Of a stretch of 64,000 bases of DNA, positions 48,947-58,074 are shown one piece after another. The stretch covers positions 19,192 to 83,191 of the forward strand of contig JAHBVF010000030.1 of assembly GCA_019637685.1 (NCBI GenBank). Reading direction: 5' to 3'. Every line of letters starts with the position of its first letter. Within the stretch, counting starts at the first letter, position 1. Below the pieces are notes generated by a model. The model was not told the DNA's origin. It made no database searches and saw only the letters and a list, made by a program, of their open reading frames with translations. Source of the stretch: Caldilineaceae bacterium. Its GTDB lineage: Bacteria; Chloroflexota; Anaerolineae; Caldilineales; Caldilineaceae. The position numbers and the translations under genes are program-made.

Positions 48947-49612
48947 TCAATTCTTCACCGGCTTCGCCACCACCACCACCCGGTGGCTGTTGCCCGTTTC
49001 CGGCCAGCAACTGACGAGGGTGAGCCGTTCGTCATCGAAGGGTTGAATCCAGCGGGCATTCTCTCGGCGCTGTTCGATGGGCGCGCCGGTTTCGGGCAGA
49101 ATCAGCACCTCTTCCACCCGATAGTCGAACTCTTTGCCCCCGGCCCACACTTTGGCGATGTCGCCGGGCTGGAGTTTGTAGAGTTTGCGGAAAACCGCGC
49201 CCTGAATGTTATTGTGGCCACTCAGCACCACATTGCCGGGTTGTCCGGGCAGACTGCTGTTTTTGTGCCAGCCCGCCGCGAAATTGGCGACTTCCCATTG
49301 GCTGGCCGTTTGACCACTGGCCAGCGTCACGGCTTGCCAGCCCACTTTGACCACATCCGTTTCCACGCCGATGGAAGGCAGGCTGATGCGCTGGGGCTGG
49401 TCGGCTGTGTTTGCACCCAAAGAGGGGCCGAGGGGGGGCGCATTGTTGGCCTGTGCGGGCGCATCCTGGCCCGCGGGCAAAAGCGCGGCTGCCTCTTCCC
49501 CGCTGCTGTCTGCTTGGCTGCAACCGGCCAGAAGGGTGAGGCAGAGCACGACAATACACAACAGCCAGAGCGTGGCCTTGGGTTTCAACCCCCTTTGCCC
49601 CATCCGGTCCAT
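48947..49612 (-). CDS. Sortase with a lipoprotein signal
   Basis: A 221-residue sortase. The catalytic His is in VLSGHNNIQG, the catalytic Cys202 in LTLVSCWPETG and the Arg in SHRVVVVA, in the right order for a class E/D-like sortase transpeptidase. The N-terminus (LLCIVVLCLTLLAGCS) has a typical lipobox, LAGC, so the enzyme would be attached by lipid instead of a transmembrane helix. It follows the acyltransferase and LysM genes on the same strand. No clear LPxTG-type substrate was seen in the window. Start could also be a few codons later. Confidence 0.8.
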   Translation of the reverse strand: MDRMGQRGLKPKATLWLLCIVVLCLTLLAGCSQADSSGEEAAALLPAGQDAPAQANNAPPLGPSLGANTADQPQRISLPSIGVETDVVKVGWQAVTLASGQTASQWEVANFAAGWHKNSSLPGQPGNVVLSGHNNIQGAVFRKLYKLQPGDIAKVWAGGKEFDYRVEEVLILPETGAPIEQRRENARWIQPFDDERLTLVSCWPETGNSHRVVVVAKPVKN

Positions 49613-49619
49613 ACCCGTT

Positions 49620-50336
49620 CTACTCCTCTTCTGCCGCAAACCTGCGCGCATAGACCCCCCGATATTCAGCGGGCAGCATCCGGGCCAGTGTCATCATCAG
49701 CGCATCCGTGTGGGCGTCCAGATCGGGTGTGCGATATTTGCCCGGCGGCAGGTGGATCGGTTTGCCAATGCGCACACAGATCGGCACTTTGCGCAGACGC
49801 AGCCAGCAGGAAAAGGCCTTCTCCTGGCCGAATGCCACCACCGGCAAAATCGGCGCGCCGCCCCGGTTCGCCAGATAGACGACGCCGGTGCGCCCCTGCT
49901 GCAAACCGCCGGTCCGGCTGCGGGTCCCTTCGGGAGCCAGGCCCAACACGCCGCCTGCCTGCAACACATCCACCGCCAATTTCAGCGCCTTGCGGTCCGG
50001 CTCGCCCCGATGGACATAAATAGCATCCCCAAAAAAGCTGAGCAGCCAGCCAAAAACAGGAATCTTCTGCCATTTGTCCGCGGCAAAGACAACCGTGCGC
50101 CGGGGAAGATAGCCAAAAATGACCGGGATATCGAACATATGAATGTGGTTGGGCGCCAAAACAAAGGGTCCATCGGTCGGGATATTCTCTTGCCCCTCCA
50201 CCTGAATCCGGGTGAACAGCCGGATAATCAACAGAATCGCATTGCGAAAGGCAGCCTGCCTTCTTGTCCAGCGCGAATAGTCCATCTGAGAATAGTCGGT
50301 AGAATCCGCCATCGCCACCTGCTGCATCCCCTCCAT
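49620..50336 (-). CDS. plsC: 1-acyl-sn-glycerol-3-phosphate acyltransferase family protein
   Basis: A 238-residue PlsC-like enzyme: motif I is NHIHMFD (NHxxxxD), motif II contains IYVHRGEPDRKAL, motif III is APEGTRSRTGGL, and motif IV lies in GGAPILPVVAFG. It adds the second acyl chain in phospholipid synthesis. The start is placed at ATG 50336, just after the LysM gene's stop at 50341 on the same strand; Met4 and Met9 are alternatives. It probably belongs to one transcript with the LysM and sortase genes. Confidence 0.85.
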   Translation of the reverse strand: MEGMQQVAMADSTDYSQMDYSRWTRRQAAFRNAILLIIRLFTRIQVEGQENIPTDGPFVLAPNHIHMFDIPVIFGYLPRRTVVFAADKWQKIPVFGWLLSFFGDAIYVHRGEPDRKALKLAVDVLQAGGVLGLAPEGTRSRTGGLQQGRTGVVYLANRGGAPILPVVAFGQEKAFSCWLRLRKVPICVRIGKPIHLPPGKYRTPDLDAHTDALMMTLARMLPAEYRGVYARRFAAEEE

Positions 50337-50340
50337 TGGA

Positions 50341-51339
50341 TTATGGGTTTGTGCTGGAAAGCCGTCGGCCCTGGGCCACAGCCGCAATCCGGGCCACGGG
50401 GCCACCCGCGGGCACCAGCACCGCGCTGAAGGTAGTTTCCCCGCCCCGGGCCACCACATTGTGTTCGGGAACAACTTTGCGCATGGCAATCACCCGGTCC
50501 AGGGTGTCGTAGGCCGTCAGAATCACCTGTACGCTGACCGCTTCCTCCGGTCCGGTGTTGCGCACAGTGCCCGTCACAGTGTAGGAGGCGTAGCGTTCCC
50601 CTTCACTCTTGATGTTTTCCACTTGCAAATCTCTGTAGTAGCTGCCCACATAGGCGGGCACGGCGCTGATGGCAAAGCTCTGGTAGCGTGCGAATTTGCC
50701 GGGCACCTCGCCAAAGAGAATGGCAAAGGGAGCGCGGTCCGCCACGTCCAGCAAGTCCAGGGCCACCAGACCGCTGCTGCGGGCGATCTCGGCATCGTCG
50801 TTGTCCAACAGGGAAACGGCCACCCGCACCTGTTCCAAGGGCTGGCCACTGCTGTTTTCCACTTCGCCCAGCACCCACAATCCGCCGATAGTCGTCTCGC
50901 TGAAATGGATGTTCTGGACAGTAACGGACAGGGGGGTCGGCGTGGGTGTGGCGTTGGCCAGGTTCTCTTCCTCATCCTCCGGGAGCGGGATGACCAGTTG
51001 TTGGCCGATCTGCAAGGAGCGGGGATCGAGAATCCCGTTGGCATCCTGCACCGCGGCGACTGTCACCCCATATTCCTGGGCCACGGCCAGCAAACTGTCT
51101 CCGGAGCGGATGGTATAAAAAATGGGGGTGGGGGTGACGGTTGGTGTCGCAGTGGGGGCGGGCGTATAGGGCGCTGGGGTGGCTGTGGGCGGCATCGTCG
51201 CCTGGGCAGCCAGTTCCACCGTGGCGGTTGGCTCTGGGGTGGGTGTGGGCGTCAGGGTAATCACCTGGCCACAGCCAGCCACTATCAGCCCCAAAGAAAG
51301 AATGAAAAAGAGGCGGCATTTCTTAGAGAGAGATAACAC
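50341..51339 (-). CDS. LysM-domain lipoprotein with FxLYD-like domain
   Basis: A 332-residue exported lipoprotein: signal FFILSLGLIVAGCG with lipobox VAGC, a Thr-Pro linker, then one LysM domain (about 75-118: YTIRSGDSLLAVAQEYGV, LQIGQQLVIP) that binds peptidoglycan or chitin-like glycans. A second Thr-Pro link leads to a beta domain (GLWVLGEVENSSGQPLEQV) of the FxLYD kind and another related one (TVTGTVRNTGPEEAVSVQV). It is likely to hold the envelope layers together or to sense the wall. A -10-like TATACT lies upstream at 51389-51394 on this strand. Confidence 0.82.
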   Translation of the reverse strand: MLSLSKKCRLFFILSLGLIVAGCGQVITLTPTPTPEPTATVELAAQATMPPTATPAPYTPAPTATPTVTPTPIFYTIRSGDSLLAVAQEYGVTVAAVQDANGILDPRSLQIGQQLVIPLPEDEEENLANATPTPTPLSVTVQNIHFSETTIGGLWVLGEVENSSGQPLEQVRVAVSLLDNDDAEIARSSGLVALDLLDVADRAPFAILFGEVPGKFARYQSFAISAVPAYVGSYYRDLQVENIKSEGERYASYTVTGTVRNTGPEEAVSVQVILTAYDTLDRVIAMRKVVPEHNVVARGGETTFSAVLVPAGGPVARIAAVAQGRRLSSTNP

Positions 51340-51420
51340 ACGCGGTTTCCGCTGGAAAGGATGATGGACAGCAATGATTTATGGACGAGTATACCATAAA
51401 GTGAAGACGATGGGATCAAA

Positions 51421-51454
51421 AGGGGTTCGACCTGTGGGAAAAAGTCGAACCCCT
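51421..51454. repeat. AGGGGTTCGAC hairpin
   Basis: 11-base arms AGGGGTTCGAC (51421-51431) and GTCGAACCCCT (51444-51454) around GTGGGAAAAA. It shares the TTCGAC...GTCGAA core with the family at 38994, 39885 and 57997 but has different ends. It lies between the LysM promoter and the Lon-N gene. Confidence 0.55.
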
Positions 51455-51487
51455 GTGACAGTCTATTTGGATGCGTCTGTGCTGTGT

Positions 51488-52216
51488 CTAATTGGCGAAC
51501 AGATAGCCCGTCGGCCCACCAGTGAGGGAAGGAAGGATGTGCTGACTGTCTACCATATATTGCAACAGTTGCAATTCCCGGCCCAGCAGATAGTTGCCCA
51601 GGTCCAGAATCTCAGGAATACCCGCCTGGTTGAGCATCCGCTGCTTCTCGTCCGGGTTCACCTGCAGGGCGATTGCGGTGAGAAAGGCCAGGGTGGTGGG
51701 ATCATCGGGCATCTGATCCAACTGAAGCTGCACACCTGTGGCTTCGGTCATCAAATCCACATAGCGCTGAATTTTGGGCCGCACCCGTTGGGCCTGCTCA
51801 CCAGCCAGCCGGGTATCGCCATTCAGCACGGGATAGTGGCTGACAACGCCGGTGAGATAGGACCGATCGTGCCTGAGTTCGTTGATGCGGAAACGTTTGG
51901 TTCCCACGGCCACAATGTCCATGCGCCCGTCGGGTTTGCGATCCACGCGGGTGATGCGGGCCGCGGTTCCGATGGAATGGGGTGTGGCTGTTTCGCCAAC
52001 CTCTTTCCCCTCCTGAATCAGAACCACGCCAAAAGGAAGCTTCTCATCCACGCAGCGATTGATCATCTCTCGGTAGCGCGGCTCAAAAATGTGCAGCGGC
52101 AGCATCATCCCTGGAAAGAGAACAGTGCCAAGCGGGAACAGCGGCAATTCCATTTCTGGTGTCCATTGGTCTCGTTGGTAATGGCGATACTTACCAATGC
52201 GATTTTGCTCAGTCAT
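51488..52216 (-). CDS. Lon N-terminal (PUA-like) domain protein
   Basis: A 242-residue protein made of the substrate-recognising LON N-terminal domain without ATPase or protease: ELPLFPLGTVLFPGMMLPLHIFEPRYREM is the signature, followed by FGVVLIQEG and GTAARITRV. The C-terminal half is helical. Such stand-alone proteins are common and of unclear role, perhaps in protein quality control. The start is ATG 52214-52216 instead of the TTG one codon earlier. It follows truD on the same strand by 11 bases. Confidence 0.82.
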   Translation of the reverse strand: MTEQNRIGKYRHYQRDQWTPEMELPLFPLGTVLFPGMMLPLHIFEPRYREMINRCVDEKLPFGVVLIQEGKEVGETATPHSIGTAARITRVDRKPDGRMDIVAVGTKRFRINELRHDRSYLTGVVSHYPVLNGDTRLAGEQAQRVRPKIQRYVDLMTEATGVQLQLDQMPDDPTTLAFLTAIALQVNPDEKQRMLNQAGIPEILDLGNYLLGRELQLLQYMVDSQHILPSLTGGPTGYLFAN

Positions 52217-52227
52217 CAATTTTTAGC

Positions 52228-53337
52228 CTATTCATCTTCTTCTGGCACAGTCGCCAGAGAGCCGTCCTCATTTTTCATCAGCTCCCGCAGGAGCGTTGTG
52301 GCAAACGCGCCTTTGGGCAAAAAGAAACGCACTACCAGCCCATCCGCGCTGCTTTCCGCGGCCAGTTCGGTCAGACGCAGGCGACCCAGACGGCGTGTAC
52401 CCTTCAGCCGGGCCTTTGCCATCTGATCAATGGTAAAGCCGTGTTCGGCCAGCACCTCTTCCTCCAACGTGCCCGCTGGCCCCGCGGCCCCCCACATATC
52501 CGGCCCATACATCGGCGCGGTAAAGCTGATCTCCTGGGCCGCGTAGCGGGGATTCTCCGCGTCCACATCTGTCACCTCAAAGAGACCGCCTGTGTCCATT
52601 TTCTTGGCAATGTCCCCCAACAGAAGTCTGTCAAAGTTGCCGTCGAGAATACGCCGGGTCAGATAGCGATTGCAGAGATAACTCTGCACGCTGGTGAGGA
52701 GCAGATTGCGCAGCCAGCGATCTGACACGTGTTGCTTTGTGCGCAAAATTTCCATGCCCCGCTGCACATTCATACCGTCTCGTCCCAGGCGCTGGGGGCC
52801 GTAGAAGTTGGGCAATCCCCGCTTCTCCAGCACGGCCAGAATGGCCTGGGCACGGGCGAGAGCTTCCTCCGGGGGCACGGCCAGATCGGTAATGGTGATG
52901 GCAAAACGGTTGCCCAGCAGATGGCCCCGCTTGAGTTTGTTCTTGTGCAGCTTTGCCCAATTGACTGTCACGGGCAGCTTTTCGGCGATGCGGCCGGGCG
53001 CGGCCTGGACAAAAGCCTCGTCCACGTGGCCCACCGAGACGCTGAATGTCTGGGTGGTGCGGGCGTGTTTGTCCTTCATTCCGGCAATGCCCACATCCCG
53101 GTTGGCAATCCCAAAGACCCGGGCCAGCCCCATCTCCACATCCCGGGTGTTCATCCCCTCTTTGGTAAGATTCACATAGAGGTGCTGCCCCTCTCCCGAC
53201 GCATCGTAGAGAGGCACTTCTTCCACCACGAAATGTTCTGTGCTGGCACGCAAACTGCCACCCACGCCAGGCAGATCACCACTGATATAGGGAAGTGTCA
53301 GGTCAATGTTCAAAGGAGCCGCCGTTGTTGTTGTCAT
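52228..53337 (-). CDS. truD: tRNA pseudouridine(13) synthase TruD
   Basis: A 369-residue pseudouridine synthase. The catalytic Asp is in GIAGMKDKHARTTQ; the N-terminal FVVEEVPLYDASGEGQHLYV and the later GNRFAITITDL and NFYGPQRLGRDG are family signatures. It makes pseudouridine 13 in tRNA(Glu). The start at ATG 53337 gives a normal length; upstream codons are proline-rich and not conserved. Confidence 0.92.
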   Translation of the reverse strand: MTTTTAAPLNIDLTLPYISGDLPGVGGSLRASTEHFVVEEVPLYDASGEGQHLYVNLTKEGMNTRDVEMGLARVFGIANRDVGIAGMKDKHARTTQTFSVSVGHVDEAFVQAAPGRIAEKLPVTVNWAKLHKNKLKRGHLLGNRFAITITDLAVPPEEALARAQAILAVLEKRGLPNFYGPQRLGRDGMNVQRGMEILRTKQHVSDRWLRNLLLTSVQSYLCNRYLTRRILDGNFDRLLLGDIAKKMDTGGLFEVTDVDAENPRYAAQEISFTAPMYGPDMWGAAGPAGTLEEEVLAEHGFTIDQMAKARLKGTRRLGRLRLTELAAESSADGLVVRFFLPKGAFATTLLRELMKNEDGSLATVPEEDE

Positions 53338-53454
53338 AGGATGAAAGGATAGCAGAGACGCCTGGTGGAGGAAGGAAGGAACGTTCCAAAGGGGGAGAAG
53401 TGATGAGGGCAAGCGATGGAGGCCAGGCGGCGGATAGCGCGCCGCCGCCACCCC

Positions 53455-54087
53455 CTATTCCCGAAAATAGAGCAGACTATAGCAAAAGGGATTGCCCTGC
53501 TGTCCGCCGTACCGGAAACCGGCTTCTCGCAATTGGCCGCGCACAGCGGCCGCGGGAAGATAGCCGGGGTGGGGCAGCTCTTCGCTGATGCCCACACGAC
53601 CGCCCGGTTTGACCACCCGGCGCAGTTCTTCCAGCAAGAGCAGGCTGTTGGGAACCTCGGAAAATGTGGCGATAAGGATGGCGATGTCCACACTGGCGTC
53701 GGCCAGGGGCAGGCGATAGGCGCCGCTGTGATGAAAATGGACCCGGCCCGCCAGCCCGGCCTCTGTCACACGCTGCCGGGCCTTTTCCAAGAGAGCAGAT
53801 TGAATGTCCACCGCGTGAACAATGCCCGACAGCCCCACCTGGCGGGCCATCTGCTCGGTGAAGAGACCCGTGCCACAGCCCAGGTCCAGCACATTCATCC
53901 CTTCGGCCAGACCAAAGGGGCCGAGGGTTTGGGCAGGGTCCCGGTATTTCAGGCGCAGGGGATTTTCCAGAATGGACGCCAGCAGGCGCGGGTGGGGTCG
54001 CGGCGTGCGTCGCCAGACAGCGCGCAGGCCAACTTGTGTGCCAGCCAGTGTGCCGACGCCGAAAGAAAGTGCGTTGAGAAGTCCCAT
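53455..54087 (-). CDS. Class I SAM-dependent methyltransferase
   Basis: A 210-residue UbiE-like methyltransferase: SAM loop VLDLGCGTGLFTEQM, acidic HAVDIQSALLEKA, and VVKPGGRVGISEELPH. The N-terminal hydrophobic segment (LLNALSFGVGTLAG) may touch the membrane. Substrate unknown. It is on the same strand as truD and the ArsA gene, with about 110 bases on each side. Confidence 0.8.
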   Translation of the reverse strand: MGLLNALSFGVGTLAGTQVGLRAVWRRTPRPHPRLLASILENPLRLKYRDPAQTLGPFGLAEGMNVLDLGCGTGLFTEQMARQVGLSGIVHAVDIQSALLEKARQRVTEAGLAGRVHFHHSGAYRLPLADASVDIAILIATFSEVPNSLLLLEELRRVVKPGGRVGISEELPHPGYLPAAAVRGQLREAGFRYGGQQGNPFCYSLLYFRE

Positions 54088-54197
54088 CGTTTGTCCAATA
54101 ACTTCGTAGGTGCAGTGGCTTACTGCATGATATGGACCACAAGTGAAAATTTCATGTGGAAAATGTAGAAAAATGCAGTGACAAGCCGCGCCTGAGG

Positions 54198-55409
54198 TTA
54201 AGCAATGTCTTTTGTTGCTTTCATCGGAAAGCGTATGCGCAGACGGCCATCGGCAAAGACAGCGCCACCCGCGTCCCGCTGGGCCAGCACCGCGGGCAAC
54301 AACAATTCTCGCTTGAAGTTGCCAATTGTGACAAATAACTCATCGCCCCGTTTGGTCAGCTTGACTTTGTTCAGCTCCACATTGGGCAAAGGCAGCGTCA
54401 ATATAAAGTCGTCCCCCTCCTCCACAATCTCCTGGGGCTGGCCCACAAAGAAGATGCGTCCGGGGTCGTCGTCGCCAAAGAGCGAGAGAGCCAGAGAACG
54501 CAATTGGGGCAAACCCACCATTTCGTCCCCCGCCCAAGCGCTGCGAAAAAGGGGCAGCGGATAGAAGTCCCGCTCAATTTCGCCCAGATAGCGGGCCTGG
54601 GTCTCTTGCAAGCCGCGCAAATAGGCGTCGCTGCTCGGCTCCACCACCCGCGCGTTGCCCGCGCCGTCGGAGACAATGCCGGGCAGAACCCGGTTCACGA
54701 CGGCTGCGTCCACCGGATAGCCAAAGAGGGAGAGATAAGTGACCGCCCGCGCGCCTTCCTTCACCACCATTTTTTCCGGGTTCAACACAATCCGATAGCT
54801 GGTAATCTCTGGATCGCTCAACACCCCTTGCAGCAATTTCACATCGTCCACCAGTTTGGGCAGGCCAGCCAGGGGATCTTTGCTCGGCATCATCCGCCGC
54901 AGCAGGCTGCCTGTCAATCCGATGGCGGAATCCCCCCAACTGTAGAAGCGGTCCACATACCACTGGAAACTCTCCGGCATTGTGAGCAGACGCATCGTCT
55001 CGCCCGTGGGCGCGGCGTCTACCACCACCCGGTCGTAGTCGCCGGTGGACGCGGCCCGGTGGATGTTGAGCAGGCTGACGATCTCCTCCATTCCGGGAAT
55101 GATCGCCATCTCCTCGGCGATGGCCCGGTCCATTCCCTGGCGGCGCAGCATCGACCCCATATAGCCCTGGAGCTTGCCCCAGTGCTCCCGCACTTCGTCC
55201 AGCACATTAATTTCCTGGGCAAAGAGATTGGGCGCGACTTGTATGGCTTCGCCTTTGAGCGGCGTGTCCAGACTGTCGGCCAAGCTGTGGGCGATGTCTG
55301 TGCTGACCACCAGTGTGCGGTAGCCCAGCTCCGCGCTGCGCAGGGCCGTGGCCGCGGCCACTGTGGTTTTGCCTACGCCGCCTTTGCCCAGGTAGAGGAT
55401 AATTCGCAC
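54198..55409 (-). CDS. ArsA-family ATPase with HSP20-like domain
   Basis: A 403-residue member of the ArsA/GET3 family: deviant Walker A YLGKGGVGKTTVAAA near residue 7, switch DIAHSLADSLDTP, VVDAAPTGETMRLL and the A-loop region NRVLPG. Residues about 315-400 form a small beta domain (DFILTLPLPNVELNKVKLTKRGDELFV) like the HSP20-like domain of bacterial ArsA relatives. It is more probably a targeting or chaperone ATPase than an arsenite pump, as ArsB is absent. ATG 55409 opens the Walker motif. Confidence 0.88.
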   Translation of the reverse strand: MRIILYLGKGGVGKTTVAAATALRSAELGYRTLVVSTDIAHSLADSLDTPLKGEAIQVAPNLFAQEINVLDEVREHWGKLQGYMGSMLRRQGMDRAIAEEMAIIPGMEEIVSLLNIHRAASTGDYDRVVVDAAPTGETMRLLTMPESFQWYVDRFYSWGDSAIGLTGSLLRRMMPSKDPLAGLPKLVDDVKLLQGVLSDPEITSYRIVLNPEKMVVKEGARAVTYLSLFGYPVDAAVVNRVLPGIVSDGAGNARVVEPSSDAYLRGLQETQARYLGEIERDFYPLPLFRSAWAGDEMVGLPQLRSLALSLFGDDDPGRIFFVGQPQEIVEEGDDFILTLPLPNVELNKVKLTKRGDELFVTIGNFKRELLLPAVLAQRDAGGAVFADGRLRIRFPMKATKDIA

Positions 55410-55424
55410 TATTGGGGTGTCCTT

Positions 55425-55505
55425 TCAGGGGATTGGTGATTGGGGATTGGGTGACTGAATGATTGGGCAGTCGTGCGCAGGGGTATCTAATCACCCGATG
55501 CCCCA
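55425..55505. repeat. GGTGATTG-type imperfect palindrome, copy 2
   Basis: Words GGGGATTGG/TGATTGGGG on the left and CTAATCACCCGATGCCCCAATC on the right are partly complementary; the type matches the palindrome at 11911 and fills the gap before the envelope protein's stop at 55511. Confidence 0.4.
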
Positions 55506-55510
55506 ATCGC

Positions 55511-56197
55511 CTATTTTCGTTTCAGCAGCCGGGCCGCCAGCAGCCCAACCAGCGCCACACCCACAACCGCGCCGACCGCGCCGCTGCGGTTCAGGCCAAA
55601 CCAGCCCCGAATCTGCCACCAGAAGAGGGGAATACTGGCCCAATAGGTAAGTCGCAAGGGCCAGCGGTGGCCGGTCTGGATCACATATTTTCCCATATGG
55701 TTGTGGGGACTCCACACCGCCAGATAGCAGGTGCCACCCACAAGGGTGCGGGTGTCGATGACCGGGCCGGGATAGTAGCGGACACGGGTCAGCAGGTCTT
55801 CCACAGGCTGAAGCAGTTCGCCGGGGGGAGGCGCGACAATAGCGCTGTAGCCTCTGGGCAGGTCCAGGGGGACCTGCTGGCTGTCCGCGCTGTAGGGCAG
55901 GCTCTGGCCGATGACTGCAAAGCCAGGCACGGCTGTGCCACCCCTGGGCAGCACTGGCACGAACATCTGGGCGCGCAGTCGTTCGCCGGCCTCACATTCG
56001 GCCCGATAGACGTGTACCTGTCCCGGTGTATCGATCTGATTGAAGATCAGTCGCTTCTCGCCCAGGCGGCCCAGGCGGGTGGCTGTCAGAAGGCGATCGC
56101 CGGGCAGGCCCGGAAAATGGGGGCGGCTGCCCGCCAGATCGACACCGGGAAGCATTGGGCCGGGAAGCATTGAAGTGGAGTGGGGCGGATAAGTCAC
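55511..56197 (-). CDS. Hypothetical membrane-anchored protein
   Basis: A 228-residue protein whose single clear hydrophobic segment is at the end (GAVGAVVGVALVGLLAARLLKRK), giving a C-terminal membrane anchor with a basic tail. The body is beta-rich with YRAECEAGERLRAQMFVPVLP and YVIQTGHRWPLRL. I do not recognise the family. The start is GTG 56197 with AGGAG 5 bases upstream; the longer frame starts with TTG and lacks a site. It may be a surface or periplasmic-facing protein. Confidence 0.6.
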   Translation of the reverse strand: MTYPPHSTSMLPGPMLPGVDLAGSRPHFPGLPGDRLLTATRLGRLGEKRLIFNQIDTPGQVHVYRAECEAGERLRAQMFVPVLPRGGTAVPGFAVIGQSLPYSADSQQVPLDLPRGYSAIVAPPPGELLQPVEDLLTRVRYYPGPVIDTRTLVGGTCYLAVWSPHNHMGKYVIQTGHRWPLRLTYWASIPLFWWQIRGWFGLNRSGAVGAVVGVALVGLLAARLLKRK

Positions 56198-56423
56198 AAT
56201 AGCTCCTGACAAAGAGTACAAAACGATATGAACAGAAAAATCATTGGACGCCAGCAGGTGGTTCGCTGCCAGTGTACCCCCCTGCGCGAAAGCCGTCAAT
56301 CCGGCGAGATGCCCGGTATCTGCGCTCCCCGCGTCCGCGCCGTTTGCCCGTCGGGGGCTGTTGCAGTAGGATAGCAGAGAGACAAATCAAACAGCCCCTT
56401 CCTCTACCAGCAGGAAACAGCGA

Positions 56424-57389
56424 ATGGCCGCTCCGAACCCGGTGACTCTCTCCATTATTGTACCTATTTTCAATGAAGAAGCAGTGATCCCAGAACTCTA
56501 TCGGCGCATCACCGCCGTGATGGAGGGAATCGACATCAACTGGGAAATGGTCTGCATCAACGACGGCAGCCAGGACCGCTCGGTGGAGATGCTGCTGGCG
56601 TTGCGCCAGACAGATCCCCGGATAAAGCTGCTCGATTTCAGCCGCAATTTCGGCCATCAAATCGCCATCACCGCGGGCCTGGACTATGCGGAAGGCGACG
56701 CGGTGGTCATTATCGACGCGGACCTGCAAGACCCGCCAGAGGTCATCGCCGAGATGCTGGCCCGCTGGCGGGAAGGCTACGAAGTGGTCTACGCCGTGCG
56801 GGCGGATCGACAGGGCGAGTCCTTCTTTAAACTGTGGACAGCCAATGCCTTTTACCGTCTGCTGCGTTCGATTACCGATGTGGACATCCCATTGGATGCG
56901 GGCGATTTTCGCCTGATGGACCGTCAGGTGGTACGCACAATGCGCAGCCTGCGGGAGAATCACCGTTTTATGCGCGGGCTGAGCAGTTGGGTAGGCTACA
57001 AACAGATTGGCGTGGAATATCACCGGGCCGAGCGCTTTGCCGGCGAGACAAAATACCCCCTGCGCAAGATGCTGCGCCTGACCACCGACGCCATCACCAG
57101 TTTTAGTTATGTGCCTCTACGCATGGCAACCTGGTTTGGTTTCAGTCTGGCCGTCATCAGCCTTATCGGTGTTCTGGTTACGATTGGTCTGCGGCTTTCC
57201 GGCAACAATGCCTTTTATGGACAGGCCACCACACTGGTTGCCGTCCTCTTTCTGGGTGGAATTCAGTTGATTTTCCTGGGGATTCTGGGCGAATATCTGG
57301 GGCGTATCTACGACGAAGTGAAAGAGCGTCCCCTCTATATCGTCGCCCACGCCCACGGCTTTGACGAAGCGGACAATCCGACACAGTAA
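56424..57389 (+). CDS. Glycosyltransferase family 2, membrane-associated (DPM/GtrB-like)
   Basis: A 321-residue GT2 enzyme: SIIVPIFNEEAVIPELY, ICINDGSQDRS, the DxD-like IIDADLQDPPEVI, and DAGDFRLMDRQV with the acceptor Asp. Two C-terminal membrane helices (WFGFSLAVISLIGVLVTIGL and LFLGGIQLIFLGILGEYLG) mark it as a polyprenyl-phosphate glycosyltransferase that makes lipid-linked sugars. It probably transfers glucose or mannose to undecaprenyl phosphate. It is divergent to the envelope protein gene. Confidence 0.87.
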   Translation: MAAPNPVTLSIIVPIFNEEAVIPELYRRITAVMEGIDINWEMVCINDGSQDRSVEMLLALRQTDPRIKLLDFSRNFGHQIAITAGLDYAEGDAVVIIDADLQDPPEVIAEMLARWREGYEVVYAVRADRQGESFFKLWTANAFYRLLRSITDVDIPLDAGDFRLMDRQVVRTMRSLRENHRFMRGLSSWVGYKQIGVEYHRAERFAGETKYPLRKMLRLTTDAITSFSYVPLRMATWFGFSLAVISLIGVLVTIGLRLSGNNAFYGQATTLVAVLFLGGIQLIFLGILGEYLGRIYDEVKERPLYIVAHAHGFDEADNPTQ

Positions 57390-57440
57390 CCACAAAGCCA
57401 CAAAGAAAAGCAAGAAATGTCTTTGTGCCTTTGGGGTTAT
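57388..57440. repeat. CCACAAAG-type imperfect palindrome, copy 1
   Basis: GTAACCACAAAGCCACAAAG and CTTTGTGCCTTTGGGGTTAT are imperfectly complementary with a short loop. A longer relative is at 58463 and a partial one at 21700. Confidence 0.5.
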
Positions 57441-57454
57441 GCAGGAGTGCAGAT

Positions 57455-57988
57455 ATGCAGGCATCGGAACAGGGCCTGGGAAAGGGCAAACCGTCTCGCT
57501 ATCAGGTGGTTCCCCGCACGCTGATTTTTGTGACAAGCGTCAACCCGGCCAACGGCGGCGAGGAGATGCTGCTGATTAAAGGCGCGGCGGACAAACGGCT
57601 GTGGGCCAACAAATTCAACGGCATCGGCGGCCACATCGAAGCGGGTGAGGATTTCCTGGCCGCGGCCCATCGGGAGCTGGCCGAGGAGACCGGGCTGGCT
57701 GATGTCGCCCTGAATTTGCGCGGGCTGATCAACATTGCGGTCCAGCCGGAAGGGGATGCGCCCAGCGGCGTGGGTGTCTTTATTTTCACCGGCCACAGCG
57801 CCAGCCGGGAGATTGTAGCCAGCGTCGAAGGCGGGCTTCAATGGGTTCCCGTGGCGGATGTGGCTGCCCTGCCATTGGTGGACGATCTGTACGAACTGTT
57901 GCCTCTGCTGCGCGAAAACCAGTCGCTGATCTACGGCCACTATCAGCCCAACGAAAAGGGCGAAATGAGCTACCGTTTCCGTTCGTAA
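57455..57988 (+). CDS. NUDIX hydrolase
   Basis: A 177-residue NUDIX enzyme with the complete box GHIEAGEDFLAAAHRELAEETGL (shown in parts: GHIEAGED, RELAEETG), which binds magnesium and hydrolyses nucleoside diphosphates linked to other groups. It lies after ADKRLWANKFNGIGG, typical of 8-oxo-dGTP or related sanitising enzymes, but substrate cannot be told. ATG 57455 follows GGAG. Confidence 0.83.
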   Translation: MQASEQGLGKGKPSRYQVVPRTLIFVTSVNPANGGEEMLLIKGAADKRLWANKFNGIGGHIEAGEDFLAAAHRELAEETGLADVALNLRGLINIAVQPEGDAPSGVGVFIFTGHSASREIVASVEGGLQWVPVADVAALPLVDDLYELLPLLRENQSLIYGHYQPNEKGEMSYRFRS

Positions 57989-57996
57989 GCCAAAGA

Positions 57997-58030
57997 AGAA
58001 GTTCGACTTTTTCCGAAAAGTTGAACTTCT
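57997..58030. repeat. AGAAGTTCGACTTTT palindrome, intergenic copy
   Basis: 15-base arms (57997-58011 and 58016-58030, one G-T mismatch) around TCCG, just after the NUDIX stop. It is the intergenic counterpart of the in-frame copies in the helicase gene at 38994 and 39885. Confidence 0.8.
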
Positions 58031-58074
58031 AACATCCACCAATCCGCGTTCTATTCTTCCCATCCGTGTCCCTT

